DNA of 64,000 bases from JANOSH01 sp031415695 (GCA_031415695.1 JANOSH010000020.1:62001-126000); one strand, 5' to 3'; positions 26,406-35,345 are shown, counted from the stretch's first letter. Notes: a model not told the origin generated them from the letters alone. Translations and numbers: made by a program.

Positions 26406-27551
26406 CTACCGACACGACGCCGACGGGTCGACCGTGGCGGGCACGCTCGGAGCTGGAGCTGGCGTAGGCGCAGGTGCCGCTGCCGGAGGTGCGGTAGTGG
26501 CCGACGCGGCTTCGACCATCGGAGCGATCCCCCGGAAAATGTCGAGAATGGGTTTTGCCGCTACGGCCTCAAGGAGAAGCACCGAGTTACCGGAGATCAT
26601 TTCCGGACGCGTCGGAAGCTGGAACGACAACGCGGTGTCGCTGGCTGCACCCTTGAACTGTTGTGCAAGACCGTCCAAATCGATACCGTCGTCCTTGCGC
26701 ACGCTCGAGGCAACGGCCTTGAGCATTTGACCCAGTGACAGCGGGTCACTGGTTACCTTGGAGGCGGCTTTGTTTATGGCGCGCGATATGAAATCGCGCT
26801 GACGAGCCATGCGCCCGTAGTCGCTTGTTTCGTCCCGAACCCATTTCCCGTTCCTCAATTCGTCGATTGATCGAGATCGAACGTACTGACGAGCACTTAC
26901 CCCATCGAGAAGGACGCAGCTTTGGGCTTTGGCAAAAACCTCAAGCCCCGTATGTGTGTCCCGGATCGGATAATCAATCCAAATGTTCACGCCACCGAGG
27001 GCGTTGACAAGCGTTTTGAATCCAGCGAAGTTCACTTCGACGTAATGGTGGATGGGAATCTCGAGCGTCTTGGAAATGGTGTCGAGGAGATTCTGCGAAC
27101 GCACGGTTGGATCGTCGCGATCGAAGGCCTCGTTGACGCGATCCTTCCGGCCTGTATCGGCAAGAACCACCCATAAGTCGCGAGGTACCGACAAGAGCGC
27201 CGCCCGCTTGGTGGCTGGGTCGTATCGAAGTACCAGCATGGTGTCGGAACGGTGGCCAGATACCTTCGTTCCGATACCACCAAAGTCGACGTCGGTCGGA
27301 TCGGCTCCCGTTCGGCTATCGGATCCCACGAGCAAATAGTTTTCGACTGCGGTCGGGCCCTTGGCCACGGCCGGGTTGAGTTGATCGTTCGATGTCTTGA
27401 GTTGAATAGAGTCGACCTGGCCAAGGGCTCGACTGCTGTAGTAGTTACCTGACGCCGCAACGGCTCCACCGGTTACAGCCACAATAACGAGACTTGTCGA
27501 TATTCGGCCAACCCATCGGGGCCGACGGCGGCGCGAAACATCTTTGGACAC
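26406..27551 (-). CDS. LytR-CpsA-Psr (LCP) family wall-polymer ligase
   Basis: A 381-residue protein: Arg/Lys-rich N terminus, one TM (TSLVIVAVTGGAVAAS), then the LCP catalytic domain with YLLVGSDSRTG, RSDTMLVLRYDPATKRAALL, SVPRDLWV and VNIWIDYPIRD, and a Pro/Ala-rich tail ending in Cys-Arg. LCP enzymes transfer undecaprenyl-linked glycopolymers to peptidoglycan or arabinogalactan. It heads the operon that makes dTDP-rhamnose and the glycosyltransferases, matching attachment of the product. The GTG start lies 7 bases after a TACCGT box. Confidence 0.92.
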   Translation of the reverse strand: MSKDVSRRRRPRWVGRISTSLVIVAVTGGAVAASGNYYSSRALGQVDSIQLKTSNDQLNPAVAKGPTAVENYLLVGSDSRTGADPTDVDFGGIGTKVSGHRSDTMLVLRYDPATKRAALLSVPRDLWVVLADTGRKDRVNEAFDRDDPTVRSQNLLDTISKTLEIPIHHYVEVNFAGFKTLVNALGGVNIWIDYPIRDTHTGLEVFAKAQSCVLLDGVSARQYVRSRSIDELRNGKWVRDETSDYGRMARQRDFISRAINKAASKVTSDPLSLGQMLKAVASSVRKDDGIDLDGLAQQFKGAASDTALSFQLPTRPEMISGNSVLLLEAVAAKPILDIFRGIAPMVEAASATTAPPAAAPAPTPAPAPSVPATVDPSASCR

Positions 27552-27558
27552 GGGTGAA

Positions 27559-27564
27559 ACGGTA
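27559..27564 (-). promoter_or_regulatory. -10 box (TACCGT) of the LCP-rhamnose-GT operon
   Basis: Minus-strand TACCGT, 7 bases before the GTG at 27551. Proposed start of the long polysaccharide operon. Confidence 0.55.
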
Positions 27565-27588
27565 CCAGCGTCGAACAGGTTCGATCGG

Positions 27589-28263
27589 TCACACGGGTCG
27601 AAGGTGTGTCACATCGCCCGCCGAGACAACGAAGTCTTCATCGGCCGCCCGAACCGTGAGCCGTCCATCAGCACCGACGCCTACCGCCGTGCCTTCAATG
27701 TCACCGGCGGGCATCGACACCCGAACACGTTGCCCAAGGGTGGCCAGCCGAGCGGTGTAGTCAGCAAGTACGTCGAGGTGCCAACCGGCTTCAAGTTCGT
27801 GGAGCCAGACAGACAACAGGTCGTCCACCCCCACACCCGACAGCAACGCAGCCCCGGGCGGAGCCCAGCCAACATTGACACCCACACCGACCACTACCCA
27901 GTCGACCCGGCCCGACTGGCCGCCCGACTGGGCGAGGACGCCAGCAAGCTTGTTGGCGTCGACCAGTAAGTCGTTGGGCCATTTGAGCACGACATGACGA
28001 CCCGACAATTGCGACGCCGCCTGCGCCATTGCTACCGACACTCTCTGCACTAACTCGTGGGGGAAATCGAGGCGATCACGAAAGAGGACAGAAACCAACA
28101 GGTTAGAACCTGGCGGCGCAGCCCACGTCCGATCTAACCGACCCCGACCTGCAGTCTGATGCCCGGCGACAAGAACTGACCCATGTGGAGCCCCAGCACT
28201 AGCTGCGCGACTCAAATCATCGTTGGTTGACGCAGTTTCATCGACGCGACGTACCGACCACAT
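27589..28263 (-). CDS. birA: Biotin--[acetyl-CoA-carboxylase] ligase
   Basis: A 224-residue enzyme that attaches biotin to carrier domains. It shows DETASTNDDLSRA, the biotinyl-AMP loop AGRGRLDRTWAAPPGSNL and VLKWPNDLLVDANKLAGVL, plus a short C-terminal SH3-like domain (MPAGDIEGTAVGVGADGRLT). There is no N-terminal winged helix, so it should not act as a biotin repressor. Its likely substrate, a BCCP domain, is encoded in the divergent operon at 28997-30757. TATAAT lies only one base before the ATG, which is too close to act for this start. Confidence 0.94.
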   Translation of the reverse strand: MWSVRRVDETASTNDDLSRAASAGAPHGSVLVAGHQTAGRGRLDRTWAAPPGSNLLVSVLFRDRLDFPHELVQRVSVAMAQAASQLSGRHVVLKWPNDLLVDANKLAGVLAQSGGQSGRVDWVVVGVGVNVGWAPPGAALLSGVGVDDLLSVWLHELEAGWHLDVLADYTARLATLGQRVRVSMPAGDIEGTAVGVGADGRLTVRAADEDFVVSAGDVTHLRPV

Positions 28264-28309
28264 TATTATAAGGATGTCAGGTTTTTCTCCACGTCATCCG
28301 CAAGGGCTC

Positions 28310-28315
28310 TACACT
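28310..28315 (+). promoter_or_regulatory. -10 box (TACACT) of the gene at 28323
   Basis: TACACT with 7 bases to the GTG at 28323; leaderless type. Confidence 0.5.
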
Positions 28316-28322
28316 TACTAGC

Positions 28323-28943
28323 GTGACTCGGCGGATTTCTACGGCATTCGGCGCGAGCGCAGCTATCGCTGGGGTGTTGTGGTGCGCATCTCCAGCCGGC
28401 GCGGCCTCAGCTACTACCGGACCGGTCGAGATTCGGTCGGTCGCGTCGGCGGCAGGTCAATACGAAACGCGGTTTGCCGAAGCATCAGCCGTCAGTACGT
28501 GTGACGACGCCGGTTCGGGAGCCTGGCATATCGACTGGAAGGTGGTCTCCGATCACGACAACGCTGCCGTCGTTGTGTCCCCGGTCGCACCGTTCGCCGT
28601 CGACGGAATTCCGGCTCTCACACGCCTTTCTGGCCCAATTGGCACTCGGGTCACGGTGTCAGGCCGCACCTCGCACACAGCGCCGGAAGGGGTCGTCGGC
28701 CAATTCGCTGTGCATCTGGTGGCCGATGCGGTTGGTCCCTCTCACCAAGACATCAAGTTGCAGCTTCGGGTTGAGCCCGCTTGTCCAGCGGTGCTGTCGG
28801 CCCAAATCACACCCGAGGCGGTAAACGAGATGCCGTTCACAGGCGCACCAGCCACGCCGTGGCGGATCACAACTGCCCTTGCATTCTTGGCCATCGGTGT
28901 TGTTCTGCGCATTCCGAGAGCACTTTCATCTCGATTACGGTAA
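28323..28943 (+). CDS. Secreted protein with C-terminal sortase-like signal
   Basis: A 206-residue protein of unknown function. N-terminal signal peptide (STAFGASAAIAGVLWCASPA, cleavage near GAASA); beta-rich middle with two Cys (STCDDAGS and EPACPAV); and a C-terminal tripartite tail: MPFTGA, one hydrophobic helix (TTALAFLAIGVVL) and a basic end (RIPRALSSRLR). That layout is a cell-wall sorting signal, with MPFTG in place of LPxTG. No sortase gene lies in the window. It is transcribed towards the biotin carboxylase, 53 bases downstream. Confidence 0.72.
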   Translation: MTRRISTAFGASAAIAGVLWCASPAGAASATTGPVEIRSVASAAGQYETRFAEASAVSTCDDAGSGAWHIDWKVVSDHDNAAVVVSPVAPFAVDGIPALTRLSGPIGTRVTVSGRTSHTAPEGVVGQFAVHLVADAVGPSHQDIKLQLRVEPACPAVLSAQITPEAVNEMPFTGAPATPWRITTALAFLAIGVVLRIPRALSSRLR

Positions 28944-28996
28944 ACAATCCGGCGCTCCGCTGGCGCTGGTAGGCACTTCGCAACCAGTATTCTCGG

Positions 28997-30757
28997 GTGC
29001 TCAAGAAGATCCTCATCGCCAACCGAGGCGAAATAGCCGTTCGAGTCATTCGCGCTGCCCGCGAACTGGGAATTGCTACCGTGGCTGTCTACTCCGAGGC
29101 GGACCGCAACTCGCTCCACGTTCGGCTCGCCGATGAGGCATACGCGCTTGGGGGAACCACGGCAGCCGAGAGTTACCTAAACACCGAGGCGATCCTCGAC
29201 GCCATCGAAAAGAGTGGGGCCGACGGCGTACATCCCGGGTACGGCTTCTTTTCCGAGAACGCCGATTTCGCTCGGGCGATAACGGCGAGAGGCGTGGCGT
29301 TCATCGGGCCTCCCCCATCAGCCATCGACGTCATGGGCGATAAGGTTTCCAGCCGTATCGCAGCCATAGAGGCGGGTGTGCCGTGCGTTCCCGGTACGAC
29401 TGTGTTTATTCAGTCAGCCGACGAAGTCCGAGCATTCGGAGAAGAATTCGGCTACCCAATTGCGATCAAGGCCGCATACGGAGGGGGCGGGCGTGGCATG
29501 AAGGTCGTGCGTTCCGTCGACGAGGTTCAGGCTCAGATGGACTCCGCGCAGCGGGAGGCAAAGGCGTTCTTCGGTCGCGACGAGATCTACATGGAGCGGT
29601 ACCTCACGTGGCCTCGCCACATCGAAATGCAGGTTGTCGGCGATCAACAAGGCAATGTCGTGTGGGTAGGCGAGCGAGATTGCTCGGCGCAGCGCCGACA
29701 CCAAAAACTCATCGAGGAAAGTCCCGCACCTTCGTTCAGCGATGAACTGCGCCAAGCCATGGGCGAGGCGGCGGTCAAGGTGTCCAAAGCAGTCGGATAT
29801 TTTTCGGCCGGCACGGTCGAGTTCATTTTCCAAGATGGCGAGTTCTTCTTTCTTGAAATGAACACCCGGCTGCAAGTTGAACACCCGGTGACCGAGATGG
29901 TCACCGGCATCGACCTTGTCGAGTGGATGATCAGGGTCGCGTCGGGCGAAGCCCTTCCCATGACCCAAGCAGAGATCAACGCAGGTCGCCGGGGTCACGC
30001 CATTGAGGTGCGGATCAACGCCGAGAATCCTGCGGGCGGCAAGTTCCTGCCATCGCCTGGAAAGATCACCGTTCTCAAGACTCCTGACGGCTTCGGCACG
30101 CGCTTCGACGGCGGCTACGAGGCTGGCGACGAGATCAGCCAGTTCTATGACAACTTGGTAGGCAAGCTCATTGTGTGGGGAAAGGACCGACCGACGGCAA
30201 TTGCTCGGGCATGTCGCGCACTCGACGAAATGGTGGTCGAAGGGATTGCAACTACCATTCCCGCCGATCTCGCCATTCTGCGCCATCCAGACTTTGCTGC
30301 AGCCATCCATTCGACCAAATGGGTCGAGGAACGCCTCGACCTGTCAGGAATCGAGGCACCGAAGAAGCCCGAACCAGCTTCAGACGACGCGGTCGAACTC
30401 GTTCAGCGCAGCACCACCGTCGAGGTAAACGGCAAGCGGTTCGACGTGAAGCTTTGGGTTCCCGACTTCACCGTCGTTGCACCGACTTCGGCTAAGGCAG
30501 CCCGCAAGCCTGCGGCGCGTCCTGCCGGTGGCGCAAGCTCAGGCAGCGGTGAGGTCGCCGTTCCGATGCAAGGAACCATCGTCAAAGTCATGGTCGAGGT
30601 TGGTCAAACCGTAACGGTTGGCCAAGGCGTGGTAGTTCTTGAAGCCATGAAGATGGAAAACCAAATCAACGCCGAAAAAGCGGGCGTCGTGAAGACCATC
30701 AAGGTGCAACCCGGCGACACAGTCGGTGCCGGCGACGTCGTGGTCATCATCGAATAG
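28997..30757 (+). CDS. Acetyl-/propionyl-CoA carboxylase alpha subunit (biotin carboxylase + BCCP)
   Basis: A 586-residue fusion. Residues 1-450: biotin carboxylase with KKILIANRGEIAVRVIRAAR, the ATP-grasp loop AAYGGGGRGMKVV and FLEMNTRLQVEHPVTEMVTG. A linker with Ala/Pro follows, and residues ~515-586 form a biotinyl carrier domain with VLEAMKMENQINAEKAG (biotinylated Lys in MKM). It matches actinobacterial AccA/PccA-type alpha subunits feeding fatty-acid or propionyl-CoA metabolism. A beta (carboxyltransferase) subunit is not in the window. An acyl-CoA mutase nearby (33740-35329) would fit a propionate pathway. Confidence 0.95.
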   Translation: MLKKILIANRGEIAVRVIRAARELGIATVAVYSEADRNSLHVRLADEAYALGGTTAAESYLNTEAILDAIEKSGADGVHPGYGFFSENADFARAITARGVAFIGPPPSAIDVMGDKVSSRIAAIEAGVPCVPGTTVFIQSADEVRAFGEEFGYPIAIKAAYGGGGRGMKVVRSVDEVQAQMDSAQREAKAFFGRDEIYMERYLTWPRHIEMQVVGDQQGNVVWVGERDCSAQRRHQKLIEESPAPSFSDELRQAMGEAAVKVSKAVGYFSAGTVEFIFQDGEFFFLEMNTRLQVEHPVTEMVTGIDLVEWMIRVASGEALPMTQAEINAGRRGHAIEVRINAENPAGGKFLPSPGKITVLKTPDGFGTRFDGGYEAGDEISQFYDNLVGKLIVWGKDRPTAIARACRALDEMVVEGIATTIPADLAILRHPDFAAAIHSTKWVEERLDLSGIEAPKKPEPASDDAVELVQRSTTVEVNGKRFDVKLWVPDFTVVAPTSAKAARKPAARPAGGASSGSGEVAVPMQGTIVKVMVEVGQTVTVGQGVVVLEAMKMENQINAEKAGVVKTIKVQPGDTVGAGDVVVIIE

Positions 30758-30773
30758 CGCGGCCGGCCGGTGT

Positions 30774-32138
30774 TTACTCAGCGGCCTCCGCTAGGGCCTC
30801 AGCGAGCGAAGGGTGAACAAGAAGACTTTCCAGAACGTCGGCCACACGAAGGTTCGCAGTGACTGCTAGAGCCAGAACACTAATGAGCTCGGCCGCATGG
30901 CGGCCGACGATTGACCCACCAAGCACGACACCGGTTGCGGGGTCCGACACAATCTTGACGAACCCACGCGCGTCGTTATTAATGAGCGCTTTCGGCGACG
31001 CTGAGAACGGCACTTTGGTGGTGCGAATCTTGCGTCCCATGGCGAAGGCTTCTGCCTCGGCCAGACCGACGTCAGCAATCTCGGGTTCGGTAAAGATCGC
31101 CGAGGCCGCCTTGTCGTAGTCGAGGTGCCGATGCTCGACGGTATGTAAGCCCATGACATGCTCAGCAACCTTGCGGCCTTGCATGGCAGCGACCGATGAC
31201 AGCGGAAGCTTGCCGCTGAGGTCGCCAGCGGCGTAAATGGTGCTCACATTGGTCTGACAATGATGGTTGATCGGAACGTAACCACCGTCGGTCATATGAA
31301 CGCCGGCGGCATCGAGACCCAACTCCTCGCTGTTGGGGACGGACCCGATAGCGAGCAAGGCATGGCTACCGGTGACGGCGCGACCGTCATCGCAGCGCAC
31401 CACCACGCCCTCGTCTAACCGTTCGATCGCGATGGCTTTCGCTCCCTTGAGCAGAGTGACGCCACGAGCGAGAAACTCAGCTTCCAGGGCCGCAGCGACC
31501 TCGGGGTCCTTGTTCGGTAAAACCTGTTGACGACTGACCACCAGCGTCACCTTGGTTCCGAAGGACGTGAACATGTGCACGAACTCCACACCGGTAACCC
31601 CTGAACCGACAACAATCAAATGTTTCGGAAGTTCGTTGGGTGGGTAGCAATTACGCGTGACCAGAATGCGGTCTCCGTCAGGGGTGCAGAACGCGGGAAT
31701 TCTTGGTCGGCTGCCGGTAGCGAGCAAGACCGCATCGGCCGTGACTCTGCCCGTTTCATCTGCGCTGACGTATTCAACCTCGGTCGGCGAAATCATGCGG
31801 CCGGTACCCTTGATCATCCGAACCCGCTGGCTTGTGAGCAGCTGCTCGGTTGACGAGTTCAGCTTGCTGACAATGGTGTCGATTCGACTCTTGAGCGCAG
31901 CCAAATCGACAGCGGCTGGCGAATCGTCCTGAAGGCCCATTCCCCCGAGTCGGCGCGAGAATCCGAGGGCTCCACCGGTCGCGATCATGGTCTTAGACGG
32001 TATGCAATCCCACAGGTTGGCGGCACCGCCAATTACATCTCGCTCTATTACGGTCACCTGCGCGCCTAGGCGCGCCGCGTATGTTGCCGCGAAGTGACCC
32101 GCCGGACCTCCACCGATGATGACAAACCTCATAGCCAC
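30774..32138 (-). CDS. NAD(P)H-quinone reductase, LpdA-type flavoprotein
   Basis: A 454-residue member of the pyridine-nucleotide disulfide oxidoreductase family: FAD site VIIGGGPAGHFAATYAARLG, NAD site LIVVGSGVTGVEFVHMFTSF, ALLAIGSVPN, TIYAAGDLSG, and the dimerisation domain at the end. The redox disulfide is absent: GGAANLWDCIPSK keeps only the second Cys. M. tuberculosis LpdA (Rv3303c) has the same change and works as a quinone reductase rather than a lipoamide dehydrogenase, so that role is inferred here. GTG at 32138 is chosen because a TAGCCT box ends 7 bases before it. Confidence 0.85.
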   Translation of the reverse strand: MAMRFVIIGGGPAGHFAATYAARLGAQVTVIERDVIGGAANLWDCIPSKTMIATGGALGFSRRLGGMGLQDDSPAAVDLAALKSRIDTIVSKLNSSTEQLLTSQRVRMIKGTGRMISPTEVEYVSADETGRVTADAVLLATGSRPRIPAFCTPDGDRILVTRNCYPPNELPKHLIVVGSGVTGVEFVHMFTSFGTKVTLVVSRQQVLPNKDPEVAAALEAEFLARGVTLLKGAKAIAIERLDEGVVVRCDDGRAVTGSHALLAIGSVPNSEELGLDAAGVHMTDGGYVPINHHCQTNVSTIYAAGDLSGKLPLSSVAAMQGRKVAEHVMGLHTVEHRHLDYDKAASAIFTEPEIADVGLAEAEAFAMGRKIRTTKVPFSASPKALINNDARGFVKIVSDPATGVVLGGSIVGRHAAELISVLALAVTANLRVADVLESLLVHPSLAEALAEAAE

Positions 32139-32145
32139 GATGCAC

Positions 32146-32151
32146 AGGCTA
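32146..32151 (-). promoter_or_regulatory. -10 box (TAGCCT) of the LpdA-type gene
   Basis: Minus-strand TAGCCT, 7 bases before the GTG at 32138 (13 before the ATG at 32132); favours the GTG. Confidence 0.5.
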
Positions 32152-32216
32152 TGACATCTAGGCCAGCCTGCATCGGCCAGCGGTAAAACCGTGTGGTCCA
32201 AGCCGAGCCAGCGCGC

Positions 32217-32222
32217 TAGCGT
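32217..32222 (+). promoter_or_regulatory. Possible -10 box (TAGCGT) of lysS
   Basis: TAGCGT with a 10-base gap to the ATG at 32233; slightly wider than the other boxes in the window, no SD present. Confidence 0.4.
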
Positions 32223-32232
32223 CAACGGCCGC

Positions 32233-33726
32233 ATGGACGAGGACATTGAACTCCGGGGACTTGAAGCAGAGATGGCTCAGCGCCGTGCCAAGATTGCAGG
32301 GCTAGCCGCCTCGGGATCCGAGCCGTACCCGTACCGATTCGACCGGTCCCACACCCTCGGCGAGCTGCGAGCGGAACACGGCACGCTGCCTGCCGGTGCC
32401 GAGACCGAAGTCGTCGTCACTATCGCCGGACGCATGATGTTGCGCCGAGACACGGGCAAGCTGATCTTCGCCAACCTTCGCGATCGGTCGGGTGATATTC
32501 AACTCTTTGTTTCGAAGTCTGTAGTCGGTGCCGACGGATTCGATGCAGCCAAAGATCTCGATCTTGGTGATTGGATAGGCATTAGTGGCACCATCATGAC
32601 GACGAAAACAGGGGAACTCTCGGTCCGCGTAGCATCTCTGCAATTGTTGGCAAAGGCGATCCGACCCCTGCCTGACAAATGGCACGGCCTCAACGACGTC
32701 GACACCAGATTCCGCCAGCGATACGCCGACCTCATCGTCAATGACGAGGCGCGACGTGTCTTCGAGATCCGGCACGGCATCATCGCCAGTTTTCGACGCA
32801 CCCTCGCTGACGCTGGGTACATCGAGGTTGAGACACCGGTCTTCCATATCGAGCCGGGCGGGGCTCACGCCCGGCCTTTCACAACCCACCACAATGCGCT
32901 CAACGTCAACTTGTATCTGAGAATCGCGTTGGAACTCCATCTCAAGCGGCTCATTGTCGGGGGCATGGAACGCGTCTTTGAGATCGGGCGCATTTTCCGT
33001 AACGAGGGTCTGAGCACCCGCCATAACCCCGAGTTCACGATGATGGAGCTGTACGAGGCCTTTGCCGACTGGACCGACATCATGGCGCTCACCGAGACAT
33101 TGATTGTCACAGCCGCACGCGACACGCTCGGAACCACCTGTGTCGACATCGACGGAGTAGCGGTCGATCTCGGGCAGCCATGGCGTCGGGCCAGTATCTA
33201 CGATCTCATACACGAACATGTGGGTGTCCGAGTGCACCCGTCGATGCACGTCGACTACCTGCGCCAAGTGTGTGATGAAAACGGTGTGAAGTGGGCCGCG
33301 CATATGGGCGCTGGGAAGTTGTGTTTCGAGCTCTACGAGTTGGCCGAAAAGCATCTCGTCGCCCCCACCTTCGTCACGCAACATCCGGTCGAGGTATCAC
33401 CATTGGCTCGTGTGCATCGAGACGACCCATACGTAACCGAGCGATTCGAACTCGTCGTTGCCGGGCGCGAACTGGCCAATGGCTATTCCGAGTTGAACGA
33501 CCCCGACATTCAACGGCTCCGATTCGATGAGGAACAGGTAGCAAAGCTGGCTGGCGATGCCGAGGCTGGATCCGTCGATGAAGATTACCTACGGGCCCTG
33601 GAGTACGGCATGCCTCCCACCGGCGGCCTCGGTGTTGGAATGGACCGGCTCACGATGCTCATTGCCGGGGTGGCCAGTATTCGTGAGGTCATTTTGTTCC
33701 CGACTCTGCGACCCGAAACTTTCTAG
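32233..33726 (+). CDS. lysS: Lysyl-tRNA synthetase, class II
   Basis: A 497-residue class IIb synthetase. N-terminal OB fold (residues ~55-150: TIAGRMMLRRDTGKLIFANL) binding the anticodon, then the catalytic domain with motif 1 around FRRTLADAGYIEVETPVFH, motif 2 (FEIGRIFRNEGLSTRHNPEF) and motif 3 (PPTGGLGVGMDRLTMLI). HxTxHNPEFT-like sequence RHNPEFTMMELYEAF is diagnostic for LysS. Length is normal. The start is the ATG at 33233 minus 1000, that is 32233; the open frame extends a little further upstream without an ATG. Confidence 0.97.
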   Translation: MDEDIELRGLEAEMAQRRAKIAGLAASGSEPYPYRFDRSHTLGELRAEHGTLPAGAETEVVVTIAGRMMLRRDTGKLIFANLRDRSGDIQLFVSKSVVGADGFDAAKDLDLGDWIGISGTIMTTKTGELSVRVASLQLLAKAIRPLPDKWHGLNDVDTRFRQRYADLIVNDEARRVFEIRHGIIASFRRTLADAGYIEVETPVFHIEPGGAHARPFTTHHNALNVNLYLRIALELHLKRLIVGGMERVFEIGRIFRNEGLSTRHNPEFTMMELYEAFADWTDIMALTETLIVTAARDTLGTTCVDIDGVAVDLGQPWRRASIYDLIHEHVGVRVHPSMHVDYLRQVCDENGVKWAAHMGAGKLCFELYELAEKHLVAPTFVTQHPVEVSPLARVHRDDPYVTERFELVVAGRELANGYSELNDPDIQRLRFDEEQVAKLAGDAEAGSVDEDYLRALEYGMPPTGGLGVGMDRLTMLIAGVASIREVILFPTLRPETF

Positions 33727-33739
33727 AACCTCGTGCCCG

Positions 33740-35329
33740 TCAGCGCCCTGGCACGTACACGCCAAAGACGTCTCGCAAGGCATCACTGACTTCGCCCAGC
33801 GTTGCGCCCGCAAGGAGCGCCAGCCGCATTGGATACAACAGGTTATCCGTTCCGCGCGCTGCCGCCTGTACGTCATCTAGGCGGCCAGCTACCTCTACGC
33901 TGTTGCGATCGGCCTTGTAGGCCGTCAAACGAGCTATCTGGTTCGCCTGCATCTGCGGGTCGATTGGGAACACATCGGGTTCGGCTTCTGTCTCGCCGCC
34001 GAACTTGTTGACGCCAATAATCATGCGCTCGTCGTCATCGATTGATTTGGTGTACTCGTACGCGGCTTGCTCGATTTCGTCCATTTGGAAACCCTCTTCA
34101 ATGGCGGCAACCGCTCCCCCCAATTCGTCGATCCGGGCGATGTACTCCCACGCCAATCGTTCGACCTCGTTGGTGAGCGATTCGACGTAGTACGAACCGG
34201 CAAGCGGATCAGGCGTGTCGACGATGCCCGTCTCGTAACCAATGATCTGTTGCGTTCGAAGCGCAAGCTTGGCTGCTCGTTCGGTTGGCAAACCGAGCGC
34301 CTCGTCGAAGCCGTTTGTGTGGAGGCTTTGGGTGCCGCCAAGCACTGCCGCGACCGATTGCATAGCCACTCGGACGATGTTGTTTTCGGGTTGTTGCGCG
34401 GTCAGCGTAGAGCCACCCGTTTGAGTATGGAAGCGCAGCAGGGTCGAAGCCTCCTTGGTAGCTCCAAACCGCTCGGTCATTATCCGGTGCCACATTCGCC
34501 TCGCTGCCCGGTACTTGGCGACCTCCTCAAACAGATGGTTGTGAGCATTGAAAAAGAACGACAATCGAGGTGCAAAGTCATCGACGTCGAGCCCAGCAGC
34601 CAACGCCGCCTCGACATAGGCAATGCCGTTCGCGAGCGTGAACGCCACCTCTTGCACCGCTGTGGATCCGGCCTCGCGGATGTGATAACCGCTTATCGAG
34701 ATGGTGTTCCACCGAGGGCTACGTTCGTTGCAATACGCAAAAATGTCGGTGATCAACCGCATTGATTGGCGGGGAGGGTACACATAGGTGCCCCGGGCGA
34801 TGTACTCCTTTAACAAATCATTCTGAATAGTTCCACCGCCGATTGCGTCAGCGGCGACGCCTTGTTCCTCGGCGACAATTTCGTACATCAAAAGCAAGAT
34901 GGCTGCTGTCGAGTTGATGGTCATGGACGTCGACACCTTGTCGAGCGGAATGCCCGCGAACAGCAGTCGCATATCGTCGAGCGAATCGATGGCTACGCCC
35001 ACCTTGCCGATCTCACCCTCCGAACGGGCGTGGTCTGAGTCGTAGCCCATTTGTGTCGGCAGATCGAACGCACACGACAGACCTGTTTGGCCTGCGGCTA
35101 GAAGAAACTTGAACCGTTCGTTGGTTGCTTCGGCCGTTCCAAAGCCAGCATATTGGCGCATGGTCCACAGTCGACTTCGATGCATCTGGGGGTACACGCC
35201 GCGCGTGTAGGGCGCTGCGCCCGGCTGACCTAACCGAGTCGAAGGATCCCAGTCGGCCAAGTCAGCAGCGGTATACAACGCCTTGATAGCGATTCCCGAG
35301 TCCGTACACTTTTCGTCGTTCTTACCCAT
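33740..35329 (-). CDS. Acyl-CoA mutase large subunit (methylmalonyl-CoA mutase-like catalytic domain)
   Basis: A 529-residue (beta/alpha)8 catalytic domain of a B12-dependent mutase without the cobalamin-binding domain, so a separate small subunit is expected; none is in the window. Visible: TMRQYAGFGTAEATNERFKF, FDLPTQMGYDSDH, YPPRQSMRLITDIFAY, ISISGYHIREAGSTAVQE and GTQSLHTNGFDEAL. The Tyr of MGYD and the Arg of QSMR match the residues that in methylmalonyl-CoA mutase hold the substrate carboxylate, favouring a dicarboxylic acyl-CoA; isobutyryl-CoA-type mutases remain possible. The ATG at 35329 follows a TACGCT box by 6 bases. PduO (48332-48901) could supply adenosylcobalamin. Confidence 0.87.
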   Translation of the reverse strand: MGKNDEKCTDSGIAIKALYTAADLADWDPSTRLGQPGAAPYTRGVYPQMHRSRLWTMRQYAGFGTAEATNERFKFLLAAGQTGLSCAFDLPTQMGYDSDHARSEGEIGKVGVAIDSLDDMRLLFAGIPLDKVSTSMTINSTAAILLLMYEIVAEEQGVAADAIGGGTIQNDLLKEYIARGTYVYPPRQSMRLITDIFAYCNERSPRWNTISISGYHIREAGSTAVQEVAFTLANGIAYVEAALAAGLDVDDFAPRLSFFFNAHNHLFEEVAKYRAARRMWHRIMTERFGATKEASTLLRFHTQTGGSTLTAQQPENNIVRVAMQSVAAVLGGTQSLHTNGFDEALGLPTERAAKLALRTQQIIGYETGIVDTPDPLAGSYYVESLTNEVERLAWEYIARIDELGGAVAAIEEGFQMDEIEQAAYEYTKSIDDDERMIIGVNKFGGETEAEPDVFPIDPQMQANQIARLTAYKADRNSVEVAGRLDDVQAAARGTDNLLYPMRLALLAGATLGEVSDALRDVFGVYVPGR

Positions 35330-35335
35330 AGCAAC

Positions 35336-35341
35336 AGCGTA
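35336..35341 (-). promoter_or_regulatory. -10 box (TACGCT) of the acyl-CoA mutase gene
   Basis: Minus-strand TACGCT, 6 bases before the ATG at 35329, leaderless type. It separates the mutase from the sugar transferase upstream. Confidence 0.5.
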
Positions 35342-35345
35342 CGCG

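Noticed and set aside
28254..28270. TATAAT one base before the birA ATG
   Set aside because: Perfect hexamer but too close to serve as -10 for this start; it would put the 5' end inside the coding region.
29414..30310. Minus-strand open frame of ~298 codons
   Set aside because: Antisense to the biotin carboxylase; composition typical of a shadow frame.
32302..33384. Minus-strand open frame of 360 codons
   Set aside because: Antisense to lysS, whose motifs are complete; no family resemblance.
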